Shown here: piece by piece, positions 23,801 through 33,943 of the stretch
Numbering within the stretch: the first letter of the stretch is position 1
Layout: the number at the start of each line of letters is the position of its first letter
Translations under genes and position numbers: made by a program
DNA from: Carya illinoinensis
Lineage: Eukaryota > Streptophyta > Magnoliopsida > Fagales > Juglandaceae
NCBI RefSeq assembly: GCF_018687715.1
Contig: NC_056758.1
Coordinates: 1,178,001 to 1,242,000, forward strand
DNA: 64,000 nucleotides
Direction: 5' to 3'
Notes under the pieces: model-generated
Database searches by the model: none
Told to the model about the DNA's origin: nothing
Seen by the model: only the letters and a program-made list of their open reading frames with translations

Positions 23801-25448
23801 CTATACACGATCTACGATTTTATAATTGAAGATCATGTGATTTTTTCGGGTTGCTTGTGAAGGATGAAACAGGAGTTTATAAGAATTTGCTTCAGGAGAC
23901 TGCTCACCGAGCTGGGTTAAAACTTCCCGTTTATACCACTGTTAGATCCGGACCGGGCCATGTTCCCACTTTCTCATGTACAGTCGAGCTTGCAGGAATG
24001 AGCTTTACAGGTGAACCAGCTAGGACCAAGAAACAAGCTCAAAAAAATGCTGCCATGGCTGCTTGGTCTGCCTTGAGAAAATGTGAGTATCTTATCTTTT
24101 ATGTTTGATCTTTTAATCATTGTGCTTGACTTTTGTTATAATCATACAAGCACTGTTTGGCTGTGCTCTCCATACATGTGCTTTTGGTTAAATCTTCCTT
24201 GATTTTAAAGGCATCTTGGCGATTCTTTATGAAATTGCACAAATATCTAGCTTCTTCTTTTTCTGAGTGAATGTCTAATTTCATCATGTAGTGTCTCAAA
24301 GTCACTCATCATCTCGTACTTCTCCTTCACTGGAGTCTAAAGCCAATGAAGAACAGGAACAAGTGACCATTGCTCGTGTGCTTGCAAGTTTACAACCATC
24401 GGAGTCAAACAGACCTGCAGAAAATTATCAGGGGCATGTTCACCAACGATCCACTCCCATCTTATGGGAATCAACCCAGCAAACCCCAAGCTTATACCAT
24501 ATGCAATGCCAGAACTGGGCATACTTCCCTGAAATGGCCATGTACCAAATCTGGCAGCAAGAACAATTGTTACAGCAGCAAAGCCGCCTGTTGGCACTTA
24601 CAGTTCCAGCAGCTACTACATCAGTTCCTCAGATTTATCCATTGATGCAATCTTTTTTCCAGCCAGACCAGTGTCTGTATTTTCCGGGAAGGGAACCGGA
24701 GTCAATCCAGATGAGACCCAGGATTACAATTGCTGCCTCAAGCCCACCATTCTGCTTCTCAAACCATTTGGTTCCTAGTTCAATCAGGGGCAGGTCTACA
24801 GTGACTATTCAAGAGATACAGGAGGAGAAACTGGAAGAATCATCCAAGTACTCTTCATCTGGAGTTTCCAAACCCCCGAGTTTTAGCAACAATAACAATG
24901 CTGAACCACAAATCCTGGAAATAGTCCAGGAGGATGACAAGCAGAACCTTAATGGAATCGACGGGAAAATTAGAAGTCTTCAGTTAGAAGGGAACCAGAG
25001 AGGACAATTTGAGCGGGCTTCTCATAGGAGCATAGATTCCATATTTAAGCCAGTTGAGTTACAATTACGGAACCCATGTATTGACTCTTCTCGGCCAAAT
25101 CTCAGGCCCCAATATCCCCCAAGAGCAAGTTCCCACAGAAATTTCAGACCAATTTCATCTGCAGCTGCTCCCATAAAGATCCGAACCATGCACCCCACTG
25201 CATCAATGGAGGTCAGACCTCAAAATATGGCATCACTAGGAGCTGCTCCACCAAGAATGAGAACTGCAGGTCCTTCATGTTCAACCAGACCATCTGAAAG
25301 ATTTAACCTTGGCGGAGTATCTCCTGCTTTCATGGCACCAGCTGTTCGAATTAGATCAGTTGTGCCCGTTTGTTCAGCTCCACCATTGAGAAAGATGCCA
25401 AATTCCGGTAATGATGCAGTGTCTCCAAACACAGAAAGAAAGATTTAG
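20837..25448 (+). CDS. DRB2: Double dsRNA-binding-domain protein, DRB2/DRB3/DRB5 clade
   Basis: Three coding exons, 20837-21082, 23863-24082 and 24292-25448, join to 540 codons plus stop. The first dsRBD (about residues 1-70) starts MYKNQLQELAQRSCFNLPSY, a hallmark of plant DRB2/3/5. The second (about 83-155) has VYKNLLQETA and the basic KKQAQKNAAMAAW helix, while the first has the weaker RQAEHAAAE form. The long C-terminal part is Gln/Pro/Ser-rich and probably disordered, with AVRIRSVVPVCSAPP near the end. It looks longer than the Arabidopsis members as I recall them. DRB2-type proteins act with Dicer-like enzymes and small RNAs and affect miRNA-guided translational repression. Which of DRB2, 3 or 5 is closest cannot be decided here. 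Intron 1 (2.8 kb) contains a strong hairpin and LINE remnants. A broken copy lies at 5929-8765. Confidence 0.95.
21120..21189 (+). mobile_element. LINE 3' tail in DRB intron 1
   Basis: The text ctttgtactgaacgtgg, then cttttgcctattctttt and a short A run, matches the common 3' end of the local LINE family. No target-site duplication was resolved. Confidence 0.5.
21665..21745. repeat. Near-perfect 37-bp inverted repeat with 7-nt loop
   Basis: The left arm (21665-21701) and right arm (21709-21745) are complementary with a single G/A difference, and the loop is ataggta. The arms contain gattagctgattatatgc and its complement. More copies of the same arm words follow to about 21800. Being inside DRB intron 1, the transcript could fold into a long hairpin. 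The loop region resembles a reversed LINE tail (ttttttttataggta). Confidence 0.9.
22389..22468 (+). repeat. Two-copy 40-bp tandem duplication
   Basis: Two adjacent units share ttctttcttttttatagg followed by tatgatacggatt. The unit contains a LINE tail read on the minus strand. It lies in DRB intron 1. Confidence 0.85.
22870..23620 (+). mobile_element. Decayed LINE ORF2 C-terminal fragment in DRB intron 1
   Basis: The translation shows AQDWEMDLFNLFYACLYSIG, then [20 protein letters not shown] and a Cys-rich [19 protein letters not shown] zinc-finger region. These are typical of the zf-RVT end of plant LINEs. The 3' end has tgtgtacttggatactgcc. Stops and gaps show it is dead. Positions 23160-23620 are copied in block A. 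Confidence 0.85.
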
Positions 25449-25694
25449 GACTTTCAGATGGGTCAAGAGGGGGTTCAGAGTTCGGAAAGTTAGGTTATGA
25501 ATGGAGTATAGATACACTACAAGATTCTATTCTATTATATTTTCGTTATGCAATATGGTGGTTTTTGAGAAGCCATTAATGCTTCTACATAGTAACAAGA
25601 ATAAATGGTACTTTGTCCATAGCCTGTGTACATGTGAGTTTTATATTGCTCGAGCCTTATCAGTAACGACCCATTTTCTATGTGTACTTAATAA

Positions 25695-26105
25695 CAATTG
25701 TGTATGAAAAATGCTGGTTGCAAGCGCCTGGCGCAACCGACGTGCCCACGTTATTTAATAAAACGGTATGTTTTTCACTGTACCAATTTCCTCGGTTGTG
25801 CTCTAGTTGGCCAGTTTTCCTCGGTGGAGAAATGCTTCAAAGTCTTACGAAATCTGGACTGTGGCCTCACAAGAAATGCTTCAACCAAATCTACTTTGCT
25901 TTACATTCGAAACGTGGTCTCTCTCTTATCTGGTCTGTGCTACTCGTCCAAAAGTAGAAAAATCTCGGCTTTAGCTTTGCTTCCAGCATTTTTCTATCTT
26001 AGCTTCTTCTTCTTCTTTTTTCTGGTTTTTTTCTTCCATGTAAGCTCCCACGTACAGCCGGTTACCCCCGTTTTGTGCTTGCCGCTTGTCTCTAGCAGAA
26101 CTGAG
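25695..26105. other. Segment present downstream of DRB but absent from block A
   Basis: About 410 bases interrupt the alignment between blocks A and B: block A runs directly from 8996 to 9003. The segment is less AT-rich than its surroundings and carries a T/C-rich stretch. Short gtatg words lie at both edges. It is either an insertion in B or a deletion in A. No terminal inverted repeat was found. Confidence 0.6.
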
Positions 26106-26568
26106 TATGTATTGGTTTACAAGATCTGTATTGTCATTACCTAAAGTTGCTGTGTTCTCTGTCCGTATTCTCCAAGCTTGCCTTTTTAGCGTATCAAAAA
26201 TCTGTAAGAAATGCTATTAAAAGAACAAAAAGTCAAAAAACCGACCGCAGCAATAAATTGAAATCCTACGTACCATTTCCATCTCCAAAGGCAGAAAAGC
26301 TTGAATTCAGTATCGTTATGGCATCAGATTCCCTCATACAGAACACATCGTAGAAGTTTCACTATGTTGAACTGATGCGTACAAGTTGATAGAAGATTTG
26401 TCATCAACAACAGATCCTCTACATACAGACGATTAATCAGTGTGTGGCCTTTCGACTTAAAACTGATAAGCCGAGATCGAAATGCATGAGAATCCCAACT
26501 GTTGTTTTTAAGTTCTAGATTTCATCACATCAGACAATCATTTAAACAGACAATCAATATTTAAGCTA

Positions 26569-26793
26569 AGGGCTTTGCTACATACAGTCGCCACATGCAG
26601 TCGGCATGCAGTCGGCTGTACAGAATGAATAAAAAAAAATTATAAAAAAAAATTTTTATATTCAAGGGGACCTACATGAATTATAAAAAGTTATAAAAAT
26701 AATTTTTTTTTTTTCATGTAGGTCCCGTATTAAATTTTTTTTTACAACCGACTGCACGCCGACTGCATCTCCCGACTGCAAAAAGTATTTCTC
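26569..26793. mobile_element. MITE of the same family as 10793-10993, opposite orientation
   Basis: The flanking ttaagcta copies at 26561-26568 and 26794-26801 give an 8-bp target-site duplication. The left end agggctttgctacatacagt matches the reverse complement of the right end of the block A element, and the right end gactgcaaaaagtatttctc matches its left end. The interior is a long A/T palindrome. Confidence 0.9.
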
Positions 26794-26849
26794 TTAAGCT
26801 AAAACTTAGGATGAAAAAATCATTTATCTTTGTTTTATTAAAGTACAAA

Positions 26850-26990
26850 AATTCTATGTACAGTCATTTTTACGAACTCTTTTGTACACTCTACTGATAT
26901 GATTGGTTGTGTATTAAAAAAAATTGATACAGCCAATCACATCAATAGAATATACATAAAGTACGCAAAAGTAACTGTACGTAACATTAC
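26850..26990. mobile_element. MITE-like palindrome
   Basis: The words gtacagtcatttttacg on the left and gcaaaagtaactgtacgtaa on the right are inverted. Inner words gattggttgtgt and acagccaatcacat also pair. Confidence 0.65.
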
Positions 26991-27724
26991 TCATTAAAAT
27001 ATTATGATTCTAACAACTACAATCACTCAATCAACCTATGAATAGGCAATATCAAATTCCTAACCAATTGGAAAGTTATATTATTAGGTTTATCTCGATG
27101 ATGTCATCTCTACATTGTTGACATATTAGATTAAAAAAAAAATCAAGATTTGTTTGTTATTTTATTATAAATCTACGCACCGGCTTGTAAATAGAAGCAT
27201 TCAGCTAAAGTATAGGAAATGCAACAACAAAAGGAATATTTATAACTTTTAAATCCAAACATTTGTTATCTTAACTTAATTTTAAGTAATGCTACAGTCG
27301 TGAAGTGTGTAAGTACAGTGCAATCATTTTGAAAAATAATAAGATCTACAATTAAAAAAATAATTTTCTTTTCATGTGAGTTTCATATTTATTTATTTCT
27401 TTTCATGTGGGTTTCATAACTGTAAGAATCAATTTTCTAATTTAAATAATCCACTAGTAGAATATCTTTGACAATGAATACAAATATAATTATAGATTTA
27501 TGATTGGCCTATAGTTAAAGTGGTTACAAGTTTTGTCCAACATCATATTTTACCCTAATGTATAAAATACATTATAGATATCACTTGCATGATATAATTT
27601 GATTTAAAAGAAAAAAATTTAAAATTTAAATATTAAAAATCAATATTTAGTGTATAAATTATGTGGATAATATGTTCTATGCATTAGATTGCAAATAAAT
27701 AAATAAACTCAATTAAAAAGAAGT

Positions 27725-27894
27725 CAAGTAATGATACTTGCAATCGTGAGTGTATAAGTGCCGTACAATCATTTTAAAAAAATAAAGAAATAAGAGATCT
27801 ATATGAAAAGAAAAATAAATTTTACTTTTTTCAAAATGACTGTATGACACTTGCACACGAATATACATAATATTACTATTTTATATAATGTATT
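27725..27894. mobile_element. MITE-like palindrome
   Basis: The left side has gtgtataagtgccgtacaat and the right side has its imperfect complement, gactgtatgacacttgcac. The middle is A-rich, then T-rich. A related half-element lies at about 27292-27420. Ends are approximate. Confidence 0.55.
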
Positions 27895-27925
27895 GACATT
27901 GGAAAAAAAACTTGGATCCTAATAT

Positions 27926-28042
27926 TGGGCCCTGTTGGCCCGCTGGGCTAGAATGGGTTTGAGAATTGGACCTCCAGCCCGGCTCAGCTTTTCATCTATA
28001 ACTATTAAATAACACAAGCTCACCTTAAAGGCTTAAACCCTA
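27926..28042 (+). promoter_or_regulatory. NOP58-B promoter: two site II elements and a telo box
   Basis: TGGGCC at 27926-27931 and TGGGCT at 27944-27949 are site II motifs 12 bases apart, and AAACCCTA at 28035-28042 is a telo box. This is the classic arrangement for plant ribosome-biogenesis genes. Copy A lacks the site II pair: its sequence goes from cttagatcttaact directly to cagtgtagaatggg. The leader intron starts near gtatga at 28126 and ends at 28360. Confidence 0.65.
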
Positions 28043-28371
28043 CCCAGACCCTCCCTTTCCCTGTTCTTCGCCCTCCTTTTTCTTCTCCGCCTCCTCTTCT
28101 CGCACAAACGCAGGCAGAAACAGAGGTATGAAATTGGGACCTCTTTTGTTAGCCAAACCTTAGGCTCTCCCGCCCCTTCTCTTCCTCGTCATTTCCCTTA
28201 TACATTTTCTTAGATGAATATGTGTAGGGGGTATTTGGCTTATTTACGTATTATATTATGCAAGATTTTTTCCAAGCTCGAGTTGGTTTGTGTTCCGTTT
28301 CTGCATTCAGCTAGTTTGAGTGAACAAGGAGCTGACTTTTTGTGTGTTGGGGTTTTTCAGGAAGTTGAAGA

Positions 28372-31300
28372 ATGATTCTGTTGTTTGAAACTCCGGCAGG
28401 TTTCGCGCTCTTCAAGGTTTTGGATGAAGAGAAGCTCAACAAAGTTGAGGTATAAATACATTCAAAATTCTTATGCGCGCTTTGATCGGTTGCTGAGAAA
28501 AGTGAAGGAAAATTGTGTCCAATGTTTGGATTTAGGACTTATATTTGGTTTTCAAATAATGGAACGTTTACCTCGAGAGAACAAGTCTTTTTCTTTTCTG
28601 TTGCGCAAAGTTCATCACTTTATTATTTGAGGCTGACTTATTTAATTGCGATGCAGGACCTTTGGAAGGAGTTTTCCAGTGCAGAGACAGCTAGACAGGT
28701 AACAGAGATAACATCTCTCTGCCTATTTCTTGTTTTCTCTTTTGATTCAAAAGAATAGCCCATACTTCCCTTAAAAATGATCCTTTGGCGTGAAAATAAT
28801 ACCCATTATAAACTTTGTTTTAAATTGGGCATCTTGATTTCATATTCGTAATCTATCTTAGTGATGAATCTGTTTTTTGGTTTTGGGCATTAAACTTTAG
28901 GTGGTGAAGCTGAAGGCATTTTCCAAGTTTGAGAATACGGCAGAAGCTTTGGAAGCAGCGACCCTATTGATTGATAGCAAACCCAGCAAGGGATTGCGGA
29001 AGTTCTTGCGTGCACACTGCAGTGGTGAAACATTGGCTGTGGCTGATTCAAAGCTTGGGAACATCATTAAGGACAAACTAGTATGTTGCGAACTTGTTAA
29101 TGATAGCCTAACGTGTAATAGAATTTAGTTTTTGTTTTTGTTTTTTTTTTTTTTTTAAGTCAGAGTGATTATTGTATTGCAGAAAATAGAATGTGTCCAC
29201 AGCCAGGCTGTTATGGAGTTGATGAGAGGTGTCAGACATCAGATGACTGAGCTCATATCAGGCCTCGGCGTTCAAGATTTGGCACCAATGAGTTTGGGTT
29301 TATCTCATAGCTTATCTAGATACAAGCTGAAGTTCAGTGCCGATAAGGTGTGTTTTTTTTATGTGTTCAATAAGTGGTCTTTATAGACAACAATAAAGAA
29401 TGTGAACTTCTTTGAATGTATAGTTTAGTATGCTTGTGTTGAAAATTTGGTGGTTCTGAACGTTGGGTATACAAGTTTTTGGTGTACCAATTGCGAACCT
29501 GTTGTCTATTTACAGCTTGAAACCTTAATTATAGTTTGTGAACTTGTGTCTTAGTTGATTGATTTCTTTAATGAGTTGTTAATTCTTGAGAAAATGGGTT
29601 AGATCAATCTATGATAATGACCATTTCAATTTCAGTCTGTACTAGTTTCAATTGAGTGGCAACACCCTAGATTTGTCATGAGAGGGGGCTCCAATTGTAA
29701 CTTGACTACTTCCTATGGAATATAAGCCTAGATGTGGCTTTATATTTCCTTGAGTTGTTTATCAGAGTCATTCTTCAGCCACACTACTTGAGAGAGAGAA
29801 GTTGTTGTGGTTCATGGTGATTCCCAGGCACTTGAATTGTAACATGAGTGGTATGGGTGTAGAAACCCAAATGTGGCTTGGCCTTTCGTAGGGTCATTAC
29901 AGTGCCATGTTTCTAAGATAAATTTCATCCCTTAATGGCCAGTGAGAATCAGCATTTTCTTGAAATTTTGCAGGTATGTTGTATTTTTAACACATCTATA
30001 TATTGCTTGTTTTCTAGGTGGATACGATGATCATTCAGGCCATTGGGTTGCTTGATGACCTTGATAAAGAGCTGAATACATATGCAATGAGGGTTCGAGA
30101 ATGGTATGGTTGGCATTTTCCTGAGCTGACTAAGATTGTCGCAGATAACATCCATTATGCCAAGACAGTGAAGCTCATGGGTGACCGGGTTAATGCTGCA
30201 AAGCTTGATTTTTCTGAGGTGGAATTGCTTACTTTCTTTTTGAAGTATATAAAGATTCCTATAGTTTGTCCCTTTTGTACCACTTAACCTAGTAGAAGTC
30301 TGAAGCCAAGTCCAATCCATTTCCCTTTTTTTTAATTTAATCCTATCCCAGAAGCTGAACATATTGGTAAGTGGATTCAGATGAGCAATCATACTGTCAA
30401 AGAGTTACTTTAGAGCATATAGTATCACGGTTTAACAAACAGAGCTCACTATTAAAATTCTTATACAACTGTGAAAAAACATGATATCGTGGGCAATAAT
30501 TGCAATATGTTTTTATTCTGATAAAGAATGAAGATGATGCTTATCTATAAAAAAAAAAAAAAAAAAATGAAGATAAATACTCTTAGAAGTTTCTTTTGTT
30601 TTGATTCCTTGGAATATTGCAGATATGTCATGTGTACTTGGGCTTTTGCCTATCTTTATGGTCAATAAAATCTAATTTACTGATAAATATATATATATTG
30701 CAGATATTGTCAGATGAGGTTGAGACAGAATTAAAGGAAGCTGCTATGATATCAATGGGAACTGAAATTAGTGACCTTGATTTGGTTAATATCAAAGAAC
30801 TCTGTGACCAGGTTCTCTCTCTTTCTGAGTACAGAGCTCAGCTCTATGAATATTTAAAAAACAGGATGAACATGATCGCACCAAATTTGACTGCCCTTGT
30901 TGGAGAGCTTGTTGGTGCTCGCCTCATTGCCCATGGCGGCAGTTTACTGAATCTTTCGAAGCAGCCTGGTAGCACGATTCAGATTCTTGGAGCTGAAAAG
31001 GCTCTCTTCAGAGCATTGAAAACTAAGCATGCTACTCCCAAATATGGGCTTATCTACCATGCGTCATTGGTTGGTCAGGCACCACCAAAGTTTAAGGGGA
31101 AGATTTCTCGGTCACTTGCTGCGAAAACTGCATTAGCAATTAGATATGATGCTCTTGGAGATAATCAAGATAATTCCTTGGGCCTGGAGAACCGAGCAAA
31201 GGTACTCACTCCACACAAATTTGTCTGGCACTTGCATGATCTTTTTTATTGAAACATTTTCTTTAATGAAACCATTTTTGACAGGTTGAGGCACGTTTAA

Positions 31301-31937
31301 GGAATCTTGAAGGTAGAGAATTGGGTCGCTTTTCTGGGTCAGCTAAAGGCAAACCTAAGATAGAAGTCTATGACAAGGATCGAAAGAAGGGAGCTGGGGG
31401 ATTGATAACTGCTGCCAAGGTCTAAAATTATCTTTTAGCGTATGATACATAGTTTTTGCCTGTTGTTGTCTGGTGTTCATTAGCTCTTTTTTTTTTTTTT
31501 TAATGTAGACCTATAATCCTTCTGCGGATTCTGTTCTCGGGCAAATGGCAAATACCACTGCTGGCAATGGTGAGGTCCCAAAGAAGAGGAAAGCAGAGGA
31601 GCCAACTCCAACTGAGAAAGCAGTAGAGGCTCCTGCTACTAGTAAGAAGGAGAAGAAGAAAAAGGAAAAGAAAGAGAAGAAGAAAGTTGATGAGGCAGAA
31701 ACGGCTATGCCAATTGTTGGAAATGAGCATGCTGAAGAAAAAGAGGCGGGGAAAAAAGAAAAGAAGAAGAAGAAGAAACATTTGGACGAGGATGCTGTGG
31801 CACAGAACGGGGATGAGAATGTTGATTCCAGTGAGAAGAAGAAGAAGAAGGAGAAGAAGAGAAAACATGCTGAACAAGAAGAATCATCTGAATTGCCTAG
31901 CAAGATTAAAAAGAAAAAGAAGAAAAGCGAGGATTGA
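28372..31937 (+). CDS. NOP58: NOP58-like box C/D snoRNP core protein, copy B
   Basis: Eight coding exons: 28372-28449, 28657-28698, 28901-29080, 29183-29347, 30018-30218, 30704-31201, 31285-31419 and 31509-31937. They give 575 codons plus stop, and every exon except the last has the same length as in copy A. The domains are the same: NOP5 N-terminus, NOSIC, Nop domain and a lysine-rich tail. In the first 433 residues I see only about seven replacements relative to copy A, for example G20 to E, and T to V in GDRTNAAK. The tail differs more and is one residue shorter overall. Both copies therefore look under constraint. Introns lack the SINE and the 61-bp tail found in copy A. Confidence 0.97.
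30536..30565 (+). mobile_element. Tail-only insertion (about 30 bp) in NOP58-B intron 5
   Basis: gatgcttatctat followed by an A run is flanked by aatgaagat at 30527-30535 and 30566-30574. Copy A has a single aatgaagat followed by gatactc. It looks like a retrotransposition event carrying almost only the tail. Confidence 0.7.
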
Positions 31938-32027
31938 ATAGGTCTGGATGGCAACCAAACAATTTTGGTTAAAATTAGGCGGCAAATGAGTACTTTTTAT
32001 ATGTAAAATAACATTTTCATTGCTTTT

Positions 32028-32047
32028 ATTTATCAAAAAAAAAAAAA
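32028..32047 (+). mobile_element. Tail-only insertion (20 bp) downstream of NOP58-B
   Basis: atttatc plus 13 A residues is flanked by a perfect 17-bp duplication, acattttcattgctttt, at 32011-32027 and 32048-32064. Copy A carries one copy of that word and no insert. The tatcaaaaa end matches local LINE 3' ends. Confidence 0.85.
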
Positions 32048-32299
32048 ACATTTTCATTGCTTTTTCCTGTTTCTATTGTTGGGTTTTTAAGCTTTTTTGT
32101 AGTGCATTCTCTAACATCCGTGGACATGAATGCACGAATTTGATTTGGGAGAGGATGACAGAATTAATATTTGGCGATATATTACTTGAATGAATCCAGA
32201 ATATTTCTGGTTTATTTCTCTCTGTCCATTTCCTATAACACAATGGTTTCGTGTCCTTCACAAGAATTCTGCACACACTGTAGTTAGACATAGACTTCA

Positions 32300-33290
32300 T
32301 TCCTGACTAATCCAAAGTAAATGGAGCTTTAAATTTCTAAGAAGGCTGCAAACCTGTAATTCCATGTTATCACAATGTAATTTCTTTTTCTTTTCGTTTC
32401 TATTTGCTTGGTAATTAGCTCATGGACTACTACTTGGTCAGACTTCACCCAAAAAGAAAGGAAAAGAAAAATTGATTTCCATATCCCTACTCTCTCTTAT
32501 ATTTATGGGAAAAGATTATTGGTTATTGGAACGAGTTTTAAGATTGTATTTGACTAGGAATTAGTTTTGGTTGTGAAGGTTTGAAAATTGTGTAATTTGT
32601 AAATCTCCAATTATCGGTGAACAAATTGGTAAGCCAACAAAAAAATTAATAATAATAATTTGTAAGAAAATCTTTACCAACAAATTTAGATAAATGGTTA
32701 GAAAGAAACGGGTAATTATAAAATTATTAGGGAAGTTTATAATTATTTTTTAAATAGAAAGTAAATTTTTTAATACACATTTTAGATTTATTAATTATTT
32801 TAAAAAGAGTGTACGAGATTTATATATTTTAAAATTATACGTAATATTTTTTTATAGAAAAATAGCACGAGAAGGAAAATTGTATTATAAAGAAAAAGAC
32901 CCAACTTTAAAACATGATTATTGTCATATTATATTATATAAAAAAAAGGGAAAATTACAAATGTTGAGGCAATAAAACTCAATAATAATAGCAATATATG
33001 GAAATAAATGATATGAATTATTAAATGAATATGCGTGTTACACAACACATCGTGGTAGTTAAAGTCCCAGAAAAACTGCTGGATTTTGTCTTTATCTGTT
33101 TGGTGCTTCAAAAATAGCGAATTATTAATTAAAGAATATAAAATATTTGAAGTAGATGTTTTTCTTTCCTTTTTTTGTTTTAAATAAATAAATAAAATCT
33201 TTGTTTTTTTTTAAAAAGAGGAAAAGAAAAATAAAAATAGGTCAATTTTCGCCCGTCTATCAAGGAACTAAGATCCATGATTCCATGCCG
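32300..33290. other. Intergenic DNA upstream of the kinase gene
   Basis: AT-rich DNA with no gene seen. It is missing from block A, where the sequence jumps from the NOP58 flank into kinase intron 1. Confidence 0.6.
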
Positions 33291-33296
33291 TATGCG

Positions 33297-33323
33297 AGAA
33301 GAGAGAGAGAGAGAGAGAGAGAG
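33297..33323 (+). repeat. (GA)n microsatellite in the kinase leader
   Basis: About 12 GA units near the expected 5' UTR of the kinase gene. A likely leader-intron donor, gtaagt, follows at 33476 and the acceptor ends at 33910. Confidence 0.9.
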
Positions 33324-33913
33324 GATACATGAGGGTTTGACTTTTCTGAAATAGGACGATCTCTGCTACTCTTTTTATTCCTCTTTCTTGTCTGGGGTGA
33401 TAGAAAAGACGGCACAAGATACCAAAACTAAACAGACTCGGGATCACTGTTTGTATAACTAAGATTTGATCACTGTAAGTCTCTCTCTTGCTACCACTGT
33501 TAGTTGATCTTTGATGCCCCAACCACTCCTTTCCCTTTCATGTATCACTTTTAATGTCCTCTGTCCCGCTGTTTTTGGATGCCCAGATCAACTCTTGCCT
33601 CCAAATGAATCGTGGAGGCTCCGAACCCTTGAAATTTTAATTTAAAGTGATTGTATTTGTCGTTCTTGTATGTTCGAATGATTTGATTTCCTTTTAGTCA
33701 TACGCCTTTTTTTTTTTCAATCATAGATATGCTTCTTTACGTGCAAATGATATCGATCAATTGAAGTTCTTATTACGCGATGTTTTTGGATCGTATTGTA
33801 AGAGATAGAGTTGATTTCGTTGCCTCTTGAAGTTTTGTATGTAGGTCAATAGGTAGTTTTTAGCGATGATTCAGTATAACTGAAGGTCTCATGTATGTGT
33901 ATGTGTGTAGAAC

Positions 33914-33934
33914 ATGTTGAACAATGAGGCTTAG
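33914..33934 (+). other. Short uORF in the kinase 5' UTR
   Basis: ATG at 33914 opens a six-codon frame (MLNNEA) that stops at 33934, nine bases before the main ATG. It lies just after the predicted leader-intron acceptor, so it should be in the mature mRNA. Confidence 0.6.
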
Positions 33935-33943
33935 ATTAAAGAA

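Larger units (their letters stand above)
26106..27920. other. Block B intergenic DNA between DRB and NOP58-B
   Basis: No gene is seen. It holds one clear MITE (26569-26793) and at least two less clear palindromic elements, with AT-rich filler that aligns loosely to 9640-10720. Confidence 0.65.

Noticed and set aside
24337..24597. Minus-strand 86-codon frame opposite DRB exon 3 (also seen at 7662-7859)
   Set aside because: Its copy in the pseudogene is conserved only because the duplicated DNA is. It is a shadow of exon 3.
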